Positions 9,324 through 16,694 of a DNA stretch of 64,000 nucleotides are shown one piece after another (positions within the stretch are counted from its first letter, which is position 1; every line of letters begins with the position of its first letter). Position numbers and translations under genes: made by a program. Source of the stretch: Cytophagaceae bacterium. Its GTDB lineage: Bacteria; Bacteroidota; Bacteroidia; Cytophagales; JAIYAX01. The stretch spans positions 434,001 to 498,000 of the forward strand of contig JAIYAX010000012.1 of NCBI GenBank assembly GCA_027488815.1, read 5' to 3'. The notes under the pieces were generated by a model. That model was not told the DNA's origin, ran no database searches, and saw nothing but the letters and a program-made list of their open reading frames with translations.

Positions 9324-11732
9324 ATGAAACAATTTTACACCGCTTTCCTTTTTCTGCTTGGCGCAATGGTAGGAGCTATTGCACAACCTGCAAATGATAC
9401 CATTTGCACTGCAGTTCCAATTGTATTGAATGCCCCTGCAATTCAAGGTACTTTTGTAGATGCTACTCCAGATGGGCCCAATATCAATTGCGCAATCCCA
9501 AGTGACCTCGGAGTACCTATACGTGATGTTTGGTATTCTTTTGTAGCTCCCGCAGTAGGGGCCGTGATTATCGAAACACAAGCAGGTACAAACAATGACA
9601 CTCAGCTACAGTTGATCAGGACAACTCCTGCAAGCACTTGCACAGGTACGAGAACTGTTGTTTCCTGTAATGATGATATTTCGGGCTCTAACTTTTTATC
9701 CAGAATTACAGCCACAGGTTTGACTCCGGGCGAAACCTATTATGTTCAGGTTGATCCTTGGGGCAATGGTAACGGTACCTTCTTTATTTTTATTAATTCT
9801 GTTGTTAGCGACGATTTGAGGCTCAATGCAGTCTACTCAGCAGGTAAGGTACTTAGAAACCAAGCGCAATCTCTTGCAATTCGTGTCAACAACATTGGCT
9901 CGGCCGCTTCATCAGGAAAGTTTGCCAGATTTAGGGTGAATGGTGCCAATCCTCGTGCCTTAGACTCCATTGCTGTGCCGGCTATTTCATCGGGTTCAGG
10001 TGTTAGGCTCAACCTGATTAATAGTTTTACTCCGTCTAATCTGGGTTTTGATACCATCATCATTACCCTTAGCAACGATCAAAACAATGCCAACAACAGT
10101 ACAACCTGGGTAATGGAAGTAACCAATGACCGTCAAAGACTGGCAGCTGATGGCCCTAATGAAGTGAACGGATTTGTTTGGACTGTAGGTGGTGGAGCAG
10201 GCCCGGGTACCGGCTCATGGGCGATAAAATACAGAAGTACTACACCCAGAATTATCACCAATGTGAGGGCATTTGTAAGAAACACTACAACAGCTGTCGG
10301 TGAGGCAATAACTGGTATTGTTTATAATGCTAACGGTACCATTGCCGGGGAATCTAACCCTAGAGTAATAACCGCAGCGGATTTAGGAACCTATGTTGAA
10401 ATGTTTGTCCCCAATACTCCTCAAGTAGGTCCAGGTGTTTATTTCATTGGAGTGAAGCAAATTGCAGGAACCAATATTTGGGGTGGAGGTCCAGGGCAAA
10501 ATGAAGACCCTAACCGTGACAGTACTTTTTACGCTGTGGGTGGAGGTGGTTCCGCTCTCGATCCTGCAGGAGACCTTTTTGATGAAGGCATTCGTTTGAT
10601 GGTAGAGGCTGTTTCTTGTGATCCAACTACCCCAGTAGCTTTGACCAACTTCAACCTAGCAGCACCTGCTACCCCGACCAGAGTTGTTCTTCAGGGTGCA
10701 GGGTCTCAAAACATCAATTTCCGCTGGACACGATCAAACAACCCGGGTGGCAATGCTCCAAGCTACCGGTTTAAGGCAGATGTTGACTTTGGTACACCTC
10801 CAGATTTTACAAATCCATTGATCGAGGAGTTTTCCAATAATGATGGTCTTGATACCTCTTTTGCACTAAGTTATCAAGATGCATTGGATCTCGTTTTGGC
10901 GTTACAGGCTGATTCGTTGGATATGTTTTGGATTGCAGAAGCTCGTTCTTGCGCTACAAGGAAGTTAGCTCAGGACACTTTTAAAATCAGACTTGTTCCA
11001 GGCAATTTGGTTTACACGCTATGCACGCCAAACAACACAGCTAATAATGTTGACTTTATCAATATCTTCAACATGGGTCAGATCAATAAAACTACCGGAA
11101 GAAATACTCCAACACAGTATCTGGATTTTTCATCTACCGACTCAACTGCACATAATCCTGGGAACCCGATACCTTTCTCGATCAGGATGAATGCTTCACC
11201 ATTTTCTTATTTTGGTGCAGTTATGGTTGATTGGAATAATAACAACAGGTTTGACTCACTTGGCGAAGGATACTACACCCCAACGGTACTTGACTCAGTG
11301 AACGGAGCTCTTCTGGTTGGCTCTGTCACTATACCTACTGGAACACCAATAAACACATCCTATCGAATGAGGGTAATCGGAGGAGATAACTCAGGTTTAG
11401 TTAGACCATGCGAAGTTACGTTTGGAGATGTAGAAGACTATCGGCTAAGAGTGGGTACCACTGGTATTTCCATTGAGGCAATCGAGAGCGGTATCGACCT
11501 ATTCCCCAATCCTTCTAAAGGTAAAGTGCAACTACATGTTGATCTGGATAAATCATCATTGCTTCAGTTCAAACTTGTAAATGCCGTAGGAGCAGAGTTG
11601 ATGACCAAATCTTTTGGTGTTGTAAGTCAGGAGCAAATCGATCTTGACCTTTCAAACTTGAGCCCAGGCATTTACTTCGCCAGAATTTTGGTTAATGATC
11701 AAGTCATCAATAAGAAATTGGTGATTGAGTAA
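9324..11732 (+). CDS. Secreted multidomain GEVED protein with T9SS sorting domain (paralogue 3)
   Basis: The shortest of the three paralogues, 802 residues. The signal peptide ends near residue 21 (AIAQ). Modules: pre-peptidase-like beta domain (22-160, with DVWYSFVAP and CNDDISGSNF matching paralogue 1), one CARDB-like plus jelly-roll unit (162-430), an Fn3-like segment (432-558), a GEVED domain (560-712, with DWNNNNRFD and GDVEDYRL), and a type A sorting domain (724-802, LFPNPSKG to KLVIE). It lacks the YTDLGT-type beta-sandwich found in the other two. Export by the T9SS is inferred from the C-terminus; adhesion is a family-based guess. Confidence 0.87.
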   Translation: MKQFYTAFLFLLGAMVGAIAQPANDTICTAVPIVLNAPAIQGTFVDATPDGPNINCAIPSDLGVPIRDVWYSFVAPAVGAVIIETQAGTNNDTQLQLIRTTPASTCTGTRTVVSCNDDISGSNFLSRITATGLTPGETYYVQVDPWGNGNGTFFIFINSVVSDDLRLNAVYSAGKVLRNQAQSLAIRVNNIGSAASSGKFARFRVNGANPRALDSIAVPAISSGSGVRLNLINSFTPSNLGFDTIIITLSNDQNNANNSTTWVMEVTNDRQRLAADGPNEVNGFVWTVGGGAGPGTGSWAIKYRSTTPRIITNVRAFVRNTTTAVGEAITGIVYNANGTIAGESNPRVITAADLGTYVEMFVPNTPQVGPGVYFIGVKQIAGTNIWGGGPGQNEDPNRDSTFYAVGGGGSALDPAGDLFDEGIRLMVEAVSCDPTTPVALTNFNLAAPATPTRVVLQGAGSQNINFRWTRSNNPGGNAPSYRFKADVDFGTPPDFTNPLIEEFSNNDGLDTSFALSYQDALDLVLALQADSLDMFWIAEARSCATRKLAQDTFKIRLVPGNLVYTLCTPNNTANNVDFINIFNMGQINKTTGRNTPTQYLDFSSTDSTAHNPGNPIPFSIRMNASPFSYFGAVMVDWNNNNRFDSLGEGYYTPTVLDSVNGALLVGSVTIPTGTPINTSYRMRVIGGDNSGLVRPCEVTFGDVEDYRLRVGTTGISIEAIESGIDLFPNPSKGKVQLHVDLDKSSLLQFKLVNAVGAELMTKSFGVVSQEQIDLDLSNLSPGIYFARILVNDQVINKKLVIE

Positions 11733-11750
11733 TTGACTTTCATAAATTTG

Positions 11751-11784
11751 AAAAAGGGTGGCCCTAAAGGCTGCCCTTTTTTTA
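11751..11784 (+). terminator. Intrinsic terminator after GEVED paralogue 3
   Basis: The stem AAAGGGTGGCC / GGCTGCCCTTT (11 pairs, two of them G-T, loop CTAAA) is followed by T residues. It lies just before the metalloprotease start. Confidence 0.82.
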
Positions 11785-11796
11785 TTCATTTCAAAG

Positions 11797-11804
11797 TATC
11801 TTTG
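11797..11804 (+). promoter_or_regulatory. Putative -7 box of the M43 protease (TATCTTTG)
   Basis: TATCTTTG is a perfect TAnnTTTG match ending three bases before the ATG at 11808. If used, the transcript would start at or next to the start codon and be leaderless. No TTG is seen at the -33 position, where the terminator T-run lies instead. Confidence 0.38.
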
Positions 11805-11807
11805 CTT

Positions 11808-13856
11808 ATGCGAATTCTGTTCATCATCTCAATTCTTTTACTATCGCATGAGTGGGTTTTATCGCAATCGATAGGAAGATGCGCTACCACTGAAAGAGCC
11901 AAAGCAATGGGCTTCCAACCTCCTGTGTTTTTGGGTGGGCATCAGTTCTCAAGAATTCAGCAGACAAGAATTATTCCCGTGATAGTTCATGTTGTTTACC
12001 AAAATCAGGATCAAAACATTTCAGACCGAAAGGTATTGTCCCAATTAGACGTAATCAACCGTGATTTTAATCTCAAGAATGCAGACACCGTTTTGGTACC
12101 AAACATTTACCAATCCTTGAAAGGAAATGTTCAAATTCAATTTGCCCTGGCCAAGACTGACCCACAGGGAAGAGCGTGCTCCGGGATACAGCGCATTCAA
12201 ACTAATGTTGCTTCTTTTAGTTTTGACGACAGGGTTAAGAAAACGATTGAAGGAGGTTCTGATGCCTGGCCATCTGATCGGTACTTAAATATTTGGGTTT
12301 GCAATATGCAAAGCCCTGTTCTTGGGTATTCGTCATTTCCGGGAGAAAACCCACAAAATGATGGGGTTGTCGTTGACTTTATGGCATTTGGTAAGGTTGA
12401 AGAGCGTTTTAGGGAGTTTAACCTTGGTCGCACACTCACACATGAGTTGGGGCACTATTTCAACTTATACCATATCTGGGGCGATCAGCCAGGCTGCACT
12501 GCTTCTGACAGTATAGCGGATACTCCGGTACAGAATAACTCAACCACGGGCTGCCCTCAACATCCAAGAGTTTCCTGCAATAACTCGGGAGACCTGTTTG
12601 TTAATTTTATGGATTATACTGACGACCGCTGTATGGTAATGTTTACGGAAGGCCAAAAAGGAAGGATGTTGCAAACCGTTTCAACTTTTAGAGCCACTTT
12701 GGGGACACATGGTCTGGATCAACCACCTTTAGTAAATGGTCCTTATGCAGTTATCTCAAATGTTAAGCAGCCAAATTTATTTGAATGCGGAGCAATCAGG
12801 TTAACTATTGATCTGTTTAACAGAGGATCAGATACCATCAAAGCTCTGGGTCTGCAAAGCCCTGGTTTTGCTTTTACCATAGATCCTTTTGCTTTCATTC
12901 CACCAGGTAAAAGCTCCCAGATCACAGCCTCATCCAACATTAGCCAAAGAGGTTTCTTTTCCGCAGAAATTGCCTTGTCGCAGGTGAATGGAGTTCAAGT
13001 TGTCGATTCGTTTCCAATCAGGTTTAGCTACTCAAGCTCCGGAGACACTGCATTGTTCCCTAAAACGATAGCTAGAGAAAATCTGGAAACTGAGAAACTA
13101 TTGAACTGGAAAGTAAATAACCCTGATAGTTTAGATGACTTGACATTCGAAATTGGCAATGAGTCAGGCTTTTCAGAAGGGGAACATAGTTTGTTGATTC
13201 GGTCTTTTGGTTCAGCAATACAGACCTATGGTCAGGTTGATGAGTTGATCAGCCCTTCTATAGATTTCACAAACCAGCCAAAAGCAGTATTAACTTTTGA
13301 CTACGCCTATTTGTATTACAATAGCTCTGAGAATAACGATACGCTGATCGTGGACTATTCAACGGATTGTGGACAAAACTTCAATGTTCTTAAAAAAATG
13401 TTCGGATCCAACCTCCGAACATCTCAACGTTCCATCACTCAAGACTTGAATGCTTCCAGAAGGTCTGATTGGAGAGCTATTGGCATCGATCTTCCGGAAC
13501 TGGTTTCTAAGGTGTCATTTAGAATTCGATTTGTGAATGATGGTGGAGGGGCGCTATGGTTAGATAACCTTGGCATTGGCACTGATTTGCCAAATAAGCC
13601 TGCTGTTAGGTTTTCAGTTTATCCTAATCCAGTAAAAGAAATCCTCAACATCAACTCTTCACAAGCCATAGATCAGGCACCGGTTGTAAGCTTAATTACA
13701 ACTTCAGGTAAGCTGTTGATCAGTGAGTTGACACCTATTGAACAGCTTTCAGACTCTTGGACATTCAAACTGCCTGAGATAGCACCTCAACTTTTAATTT
13801 TGAAAATTGAAGCTCAAGGAGCAGTTCAACATGCAAAGGTGATGATTGCTCATTAG
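11808..13856 (+). CDS. M43 (pappalysin-like) zinc metalloprotease with T9SS sorting domain
   Basis: A secreted metzincin-type protease of 682 residues. I start it at the ATG at 11808: the signal peptide (about residues 1-19, ending VLSQ) begins there, while the frame upstream passes through a terminator. The zinc site is HELGHYFNLYH (H212, E213, H216, H222); Asn219 stands where most metzincins have Gly. A Met-turn-like segment follows (FVNFMDYTDD), and several cysteines between them are typical of M43. After the catalytic domain come a beta-sandwich of CARDB type (about 305-410), a jelly-roll-like region (about 425-595), and a sorting domain beginning VYPNPVKE. It follows the GEVED genes but probably has its own promoter. 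It faces the M28 peptidase tail to tail with a single base between the stop codons. Confidence 0.9.
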   Translation: MRILFIISILLLSHEWVLSQSIGRCATTERAKAMGFQPPVFLGGHQFSRIQQTRIIPVIVHVVYQNQDQNISDRKVLSQLDVINRDFNLKNADTVLVPNIYQSLKGNVQIQFALAKTDPQGRACSGIQRIQTNVASFSFDDRVKKTIEGGSDAWPSDRYLNIWVCNMQSPVLGYSSFPGENPQNDGVVVDFMAFGKVEERFREFNLGRTLTHELGHYFNLYHIWGDQPGCTASDSIADTPVQNNSTTGCPQHPRVSCNNSGDLFVNFMDYTDDRCMVMFTEGQKGRMLQTVSTFRATLGTHGLDQPPLVNGPYAVISNVKQPNLFECGAIRLTIDLFNRGSDTIKALGLQSPGFAFTIDPFAFIPPGKSSQITASSNISQRGFFSAEIALSQVNGVQVVDSFPIRFSYSSSGDTALFPKTIARENLETEKLLNWKVNNPDSLDDLTFEIGNESGFSEGEHSLLIRSFGSAIQTYGQVDELISPSIDFTNQPKAVLTFDYAYLYYNSSENNDTLIVDYSTDCGQNFNVLKKMFGSNLRTSQRSITQDLNASRRSDWRAIGIDLPELVSKVSFRIRFVNDGGGALWLDNLGIGTDLPNKPAVRFSVYPNPVKEILNINSSQAIDQAPVVSLITTSGKLLISELTPIEQLSDSWTFKLPEIAPQLLILKIEAQGAVQHAKVMIAH

Positions 13857-13857
13857 A

Positions 13858-15048
13858 CTACTCAGTTACAAAACGTATGATGAGGCGATGGAGAGCTTCA
13901 AAATGTGATAACGAAATCGTTTTGGGTTGGTCTCTGACATCGTGGTAGTAATGAGTTGACTTACTTTGGGTATAAAGATATAAAGAAGGGACACCGGCTT
14001 CAGTGAAATAATGGTGATCAGAAATCGGTGCCTTCCCCCTTACTATCACTTTAGGCAATAGGTTCTCCTCTTTGTTGATTTTGTTCAGCCGATCAAATTC
14101 TTCTTTAAAAATAGTGGCATTCACTACCGTTATTCCTTCATCTCCAGTGCTGCAAATATCTAAGTTGAGAAGGCATTGAATAGAAGGTAACAATCGCTCA
14201 TTTTCCTTCACAAAATGCGCTGAACCCCAAAGTCCTACCTCTTCGCCAGTGAACGCAAGGAACAGCACATTGCAAGGAGGAGGAGCTGCTTTTTGTGTCA
14301 ATGTTCTTAAAACGGCCATAAGCAAAGCCATGCCGCTTGCATTATCACTTGCTCCGGGAAAATAGGTGCCGCCTGGATAGCCACCCAGATGATCGTAATG
14401 GGCTGCTATGATCAGCCAAGAAGTGGTGTCCTTCCCTTTTAAATAGCCACAAACATTGTAGACTTCATTTCTCTCTCTTATCAGTGTTGTTGAGACTGAA
14501 TAAGCCAATTCATCCGTCGTCAGGAAAGTGTCTCGTTTTAATTGAATGACTGGAATCGGTAAACGATCAAAAGAAAGCGAAGCGGTAAGGTTCTTTTCCA
14601 GATAGATCAAGCACTGATGGCTTTGATAGCTGATTTCTGAAGGCAGATACGGTGCCTTTTGAAAATGAACTTTTACGAAATTTTGACTTGTATTGCCTGT
14701 TCCGCTTCCGGATGCCGGATAGATCAGATAGTCTGTCCCAGCTTTAAGTTTTGTGCCATTTAGGGTGACTTTAGGTTTCCGGTCAACTCTACAAATGGCA
14801 GGGGTAGGCAATGGGTGCAAAAATTGGCCTTTGAATGGTGTCAGGCCTGACTTTTCCCAAACGTTTGCCAGGAACTTAGCCGCTTTTTGATTACCTGTAA
14901 AAATGTACCCCCTTCCATAAAACCGTTTGGAGCACAGGGTTTTTATGTCATTTCTAGCCTGAATGACAGTTTGACCCCAGGTTGCAGAAACAGAAATCGC
15001 TAAAAACAAAAAACAGGCATAAAGCCTGTTTTTTGTTTTGATGAGCAT
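13858..15048 (-). CDS. M28 family zinc aminopeptidase-like protein, exported
   Basis: Residues typical of the co-catalytic zinc site of M28 peptidases are all visible: H217 and D219 (AAHYDH), D235 (GASDNASG), E269/E270 (FTGEE), D297 (NLDIC) and a C-terminal histidine (H366 or H369 in THYYHD). M28 enzymes remove N-terminal amino acids or act on related amide bonds. The signal peptide is about residues 1-26 (ending TWGQ), so it acts outside the cytoplasm; no T9SS tail is present. I chose the ATG at 15048 because the hydrophobic segment then sits near the N-terminus; an in-frame ATG at 15072 would overlap the end of tonB. It lies 13 bases after tonB and is probably co-transcribed with it. Confidence 0.88.
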   Translation of the reverse strand: MLIKTKNRLYACFLFLAISVSATWGQTVIQARNDIKTLCSKRFYGRGYIFTGNQKAAKFLANVWEKSGLTPFKGQFLHPLPTPAICRVDRKPKVTLNGTKLKAGTDYLIYPASGSGTGNTSQNFVKVHFQKAPYLPSEISYQSHQCLIYLEKNLTASLSFDRLPIPVIQLKRDTFLTTDELAYSVSTTLIRERNEVYNVCGYLKGKDTTSWLIIAAHYDHLGGYPGGTYFPGASDNASGMALLMAVLRTLTQKAAPPPCNVLFLAFTGEEVGLWGSAHFVKENERLLPSIQCLLNLDICSTGDEGITVVNATIFKEEFDRLNKINKEENLLPKVIVRGKAPISDHHYFTEAGVPSLYLYTQSKSTHYYHDVRDQPKTISLSHFEALHRLIIRFVTE

Positions 15049-15061
15049 CAGCTGATGATTT

Positions 15062-15739
15062 TTAGCCACCAAGTTTGAAAAACACAGGCACGACCATTTT
15101 AACTTTTACGGCTCTTCCTCTTTGTTTTCCGGGGCTCCATGCCGGGGCGGATTTCAATACACGAACGGCTTCTTCATCACAACCACCTCCAATGCCTTTG
15201 ATCGCTCTGATGTCTGTCAGGTTACCGTTTTTGTCAACGATAAACTCAACGAATACCTTTCCTTCCATTCCCATGCGTCGGGCTTGCTCAGGATAAACTA
15301 TATTTTTTCCTAGATAACCAAGGAATGCTTCCATTCCTCCTGGAGGCGAAGGCTGAGTTTCAGCAATGGTGAAGATTTCTTCTGTTTCCTCTTCTACAAC
15401 GTCTGTTACAGGTACTACTTCTTCAACTCTGGTGTTTTCGTTTACCTCAACGTCTAGATTTACATCTACCGTCTGCTCAATTTCCTGCTCATCGGGTACT
15501 TCAATGATTTCTGGCTGCTGGATCACAGGAGGGGGCGGTGGTGGTTGTACCGTTAATGGGATATCGATTACTTCTTCCGTTACCACTTCCGCAACTCCCA
15601 AATCTTTAATGTCGCTCTCATCATATTTTTTCCACTCGAAAGCGGTGATGGTAACGATCAGGGTAATGACCAATCCGATGTTGAAAAATAAACCTGTAAA
15701 TCGATTCAGGTCTTTTTCCGGTGCTTTTTTAGGTTCCAT
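15062..15739 (-). CDS. tonB: Energy transducer TonB
   Basis: TonB couples the proton motive force from ExbB/ExbD to outer-membrane receptors. The 225-residue protein has one N-terminal membrane anchor (about residues 17-33), a periplasmic spacer with a run of six prolines and a strongly acidic E/V/D-rich stretch, and a C-terminal TonB domain (about 130-225) with the usual YPEQARRMGMEGKVFVEF and NGNLTDIRAIKGIGGGCDEEA segments. A 150-base gap separates it from vanZ upstream, and that gap holds a putative promoter, so it is probably the first gene of its own unit with the M28 peptidase. No exbBD is nearby. Confidence 0.93.
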   Translation of the reverse strand: MEPKKAPEKDLNRFTGLFFNIGLVITLIVTITAFEWKKYDESDIKDLGVAEVVTEEVIDIPLTVQPPPPPPVIQQPEIIEVPDEQEIEQTVDVNLDVEVNENTRVEEVVPVTDVVEEETEEIFTIAETQPSPPGGMEAFLGYLGKNIVYPEQARRMGMEGKVFVEFIVDKNGNLTDIRAIKGIGGGCDEEAVRVLKSAPAWSPGKQRGRAVKVKMVVPVFFKLGG

Positions 15740-15760
15740 AACTCAAAATGAATTAGAGGT

Positions 15761-15768
15761 CAAAAATA
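15761..15768 (-). promoter_or_regulatory. Putative -7 box of tonB (TATTTTTG)
   Basis: On the minus strand this reads TATTTTTG, matching TAnnTTTG, 21 bases upstream of the tonB ATG. A TTG at -33 was not found. Confidence 0.35.
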
Positions 15769-15806
15769 CAAAATACTATGGTTTTTTTGGGTACTAACGT
15801 CAATTC

Positions 15807-15848
15807 ATACACAATAATTGTGCTCAATGGAAAGTGAGATACACAATA
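15807..15848 (-). promoter_or_regulatory. Paired direct repeat upstream of tonB (possible operator)
   Basis: ATACACAATA occurs exactly at 15807-15816 and again at 15839-15848. Start-to-start spacing is 32 bases, about three helical turns, which would put both copies on one face of the DNA. They lie 68-109 bases upstream of tonB. A regulator-binding site is an inference. Confidence 0.35.
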
Positions 15849-15889
15849 TGGTCTGGAATGAAGTTTTTTGGAAGAATATTTTCTTTATT

Positions 15890-16258
15890 CTACCACTTGT
15901 AAAGTATGTAATAAGTCAGAATTCCCAATAATGCCCCAGTGAGGTTTGCAATAAGATCAACCACATCAAAGGTCCTCCCATTGATTAATAGCTGACAAAC
16001 TTCAAGGATTAGGCCCAGAATATTGCTGTAAAGCAATGTTAGAGGGACAGCATTAATTTTTGCAATCAGATAATTGGTTTGTTTCAAAAGGCCAACCACT
16101 ACCAACAGGCATAGGATCCAATAAAGCAATACATGAACTACTAAATCAATGGGAATAACTCCAAAAGAAATACCCGGCAGGGCATCGCCGGGTATCAATG
16201 AGAAAGAAATCACCAGAAGGCTCCAACTGATGCCAAAGGCATTGAACCTCCAAAACAT
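15890..16258 (-). CDS. VanZ-family membrane protein
   Basis: A 122-residue integral membrane protein with about four hydrophobic segments and the polar motifs expected of the VanZ-like family: D/N-rich turns before the third and last helices (LYSNILGLILEVCQLLINGRTFDVVDLIANLTGALLG). The founding member gives low-level teicoplanin resistance by an unclear mechanism, and most family members have no known function. It starts four bases after gcvH, in the sprA-gcvH-vanZ order seen in other T9SS-bearing Bacteroidota. Linkage to T9SS is by position only. Confidence 0.8.
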   Translation of the reverse strand: MFWRFNAFGISWSLLVISFSLIPGDALPGISFGVIPIDLVVHVLLYWILCLLVVVGLLKQTNYLIAKINAVPLTLLYSNILGLILEVCQLLINGRTFDVVDLIANLTGALLGILTYYILYKW

Positions 16259-16262
16259 ATGA

Positions 16263-16646
16263 CTAAGCAGCTCCGATTAGTTTTTTGTAGGCTTCCGCAG
16301 TCAGCAAGCCATCTAGTTCTGCCGGGTTTTCGACCTCCATCTTGATCATCCAACCAGCCTCATAAGGATTGGAGTTCACTTGCTCAGGTGTTCCGTCCAA
16401 ACCGTTGTTTTTTTCCTTTACCGTACCTGTGATAGGGCTGTAAAGGTCAGACACCGTTTTAACAGCCTCCACTGTGCCAAAAATGGCCCCTTTGGCTACT
16501 TTTTGTCCAACGGTATTGATATCGACATAAACAATGTCACCCAATTCGCCTTGGGCAAAATCGGTAATTCCTACAGTAGCGGTATTGCCATCTACCAAGA
16601 TCCATTCATGGTCGGCTGTGTACTTTAAGTGGCTGGGAATGTTCAT
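16263..16646 (-). CDS. gcvH: Glycine cleavage system H protein
   Basis: GcvH carries the lipoyl arm that shuttles the methylamine group between the P, T and L proteins of the glycine cleavage system. The lipoyl-lysine is K63 in VEAVKTVSD, and the N-terminal LKYTADHEW and [16 protein letters not shown] segments are typical. I start it at the ATG at 16646, giving 127 residues, the usual length; an alternative in-frame start at 16667 adds seven residues of unconserved type. It sits 48 bases after sprA. No gcvP or gcvT is in the window, and the protein may also serve as a lipoate carrier for other complexes. Confidence 0.95.
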   Translation of the reverse strand: MNIPSHLKYTADHEWILVDGNTATVGITDFAQGELGDIVYVDINTVGQKVAKGAIFGTVEAVKTVSDLYSPITGTVKEKNNGLDGTPEQVNSNPYEAGWMIKMEVENPAELDGLLTAEAYKKLIGAA

Positions 16647-16694
16647 TTGACTATTTTTTTGGTTCAAAGATACAGTTTTACCCTCATGCTGATT

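Noticed and set aside
11733-11807. Upstream extension of the M43 protease to 11733
   Set aside because: The extension runs through the terminator of the preceding gene and a putative -7 box and would bury the signal peptide.
15366-15797. Plus-strand frame rich in Ser/Thr opposite tonB
   Set aside because: It mirrors the acidic and Pro-rich linker of TonB; the minus-strand product is a complete TonB.
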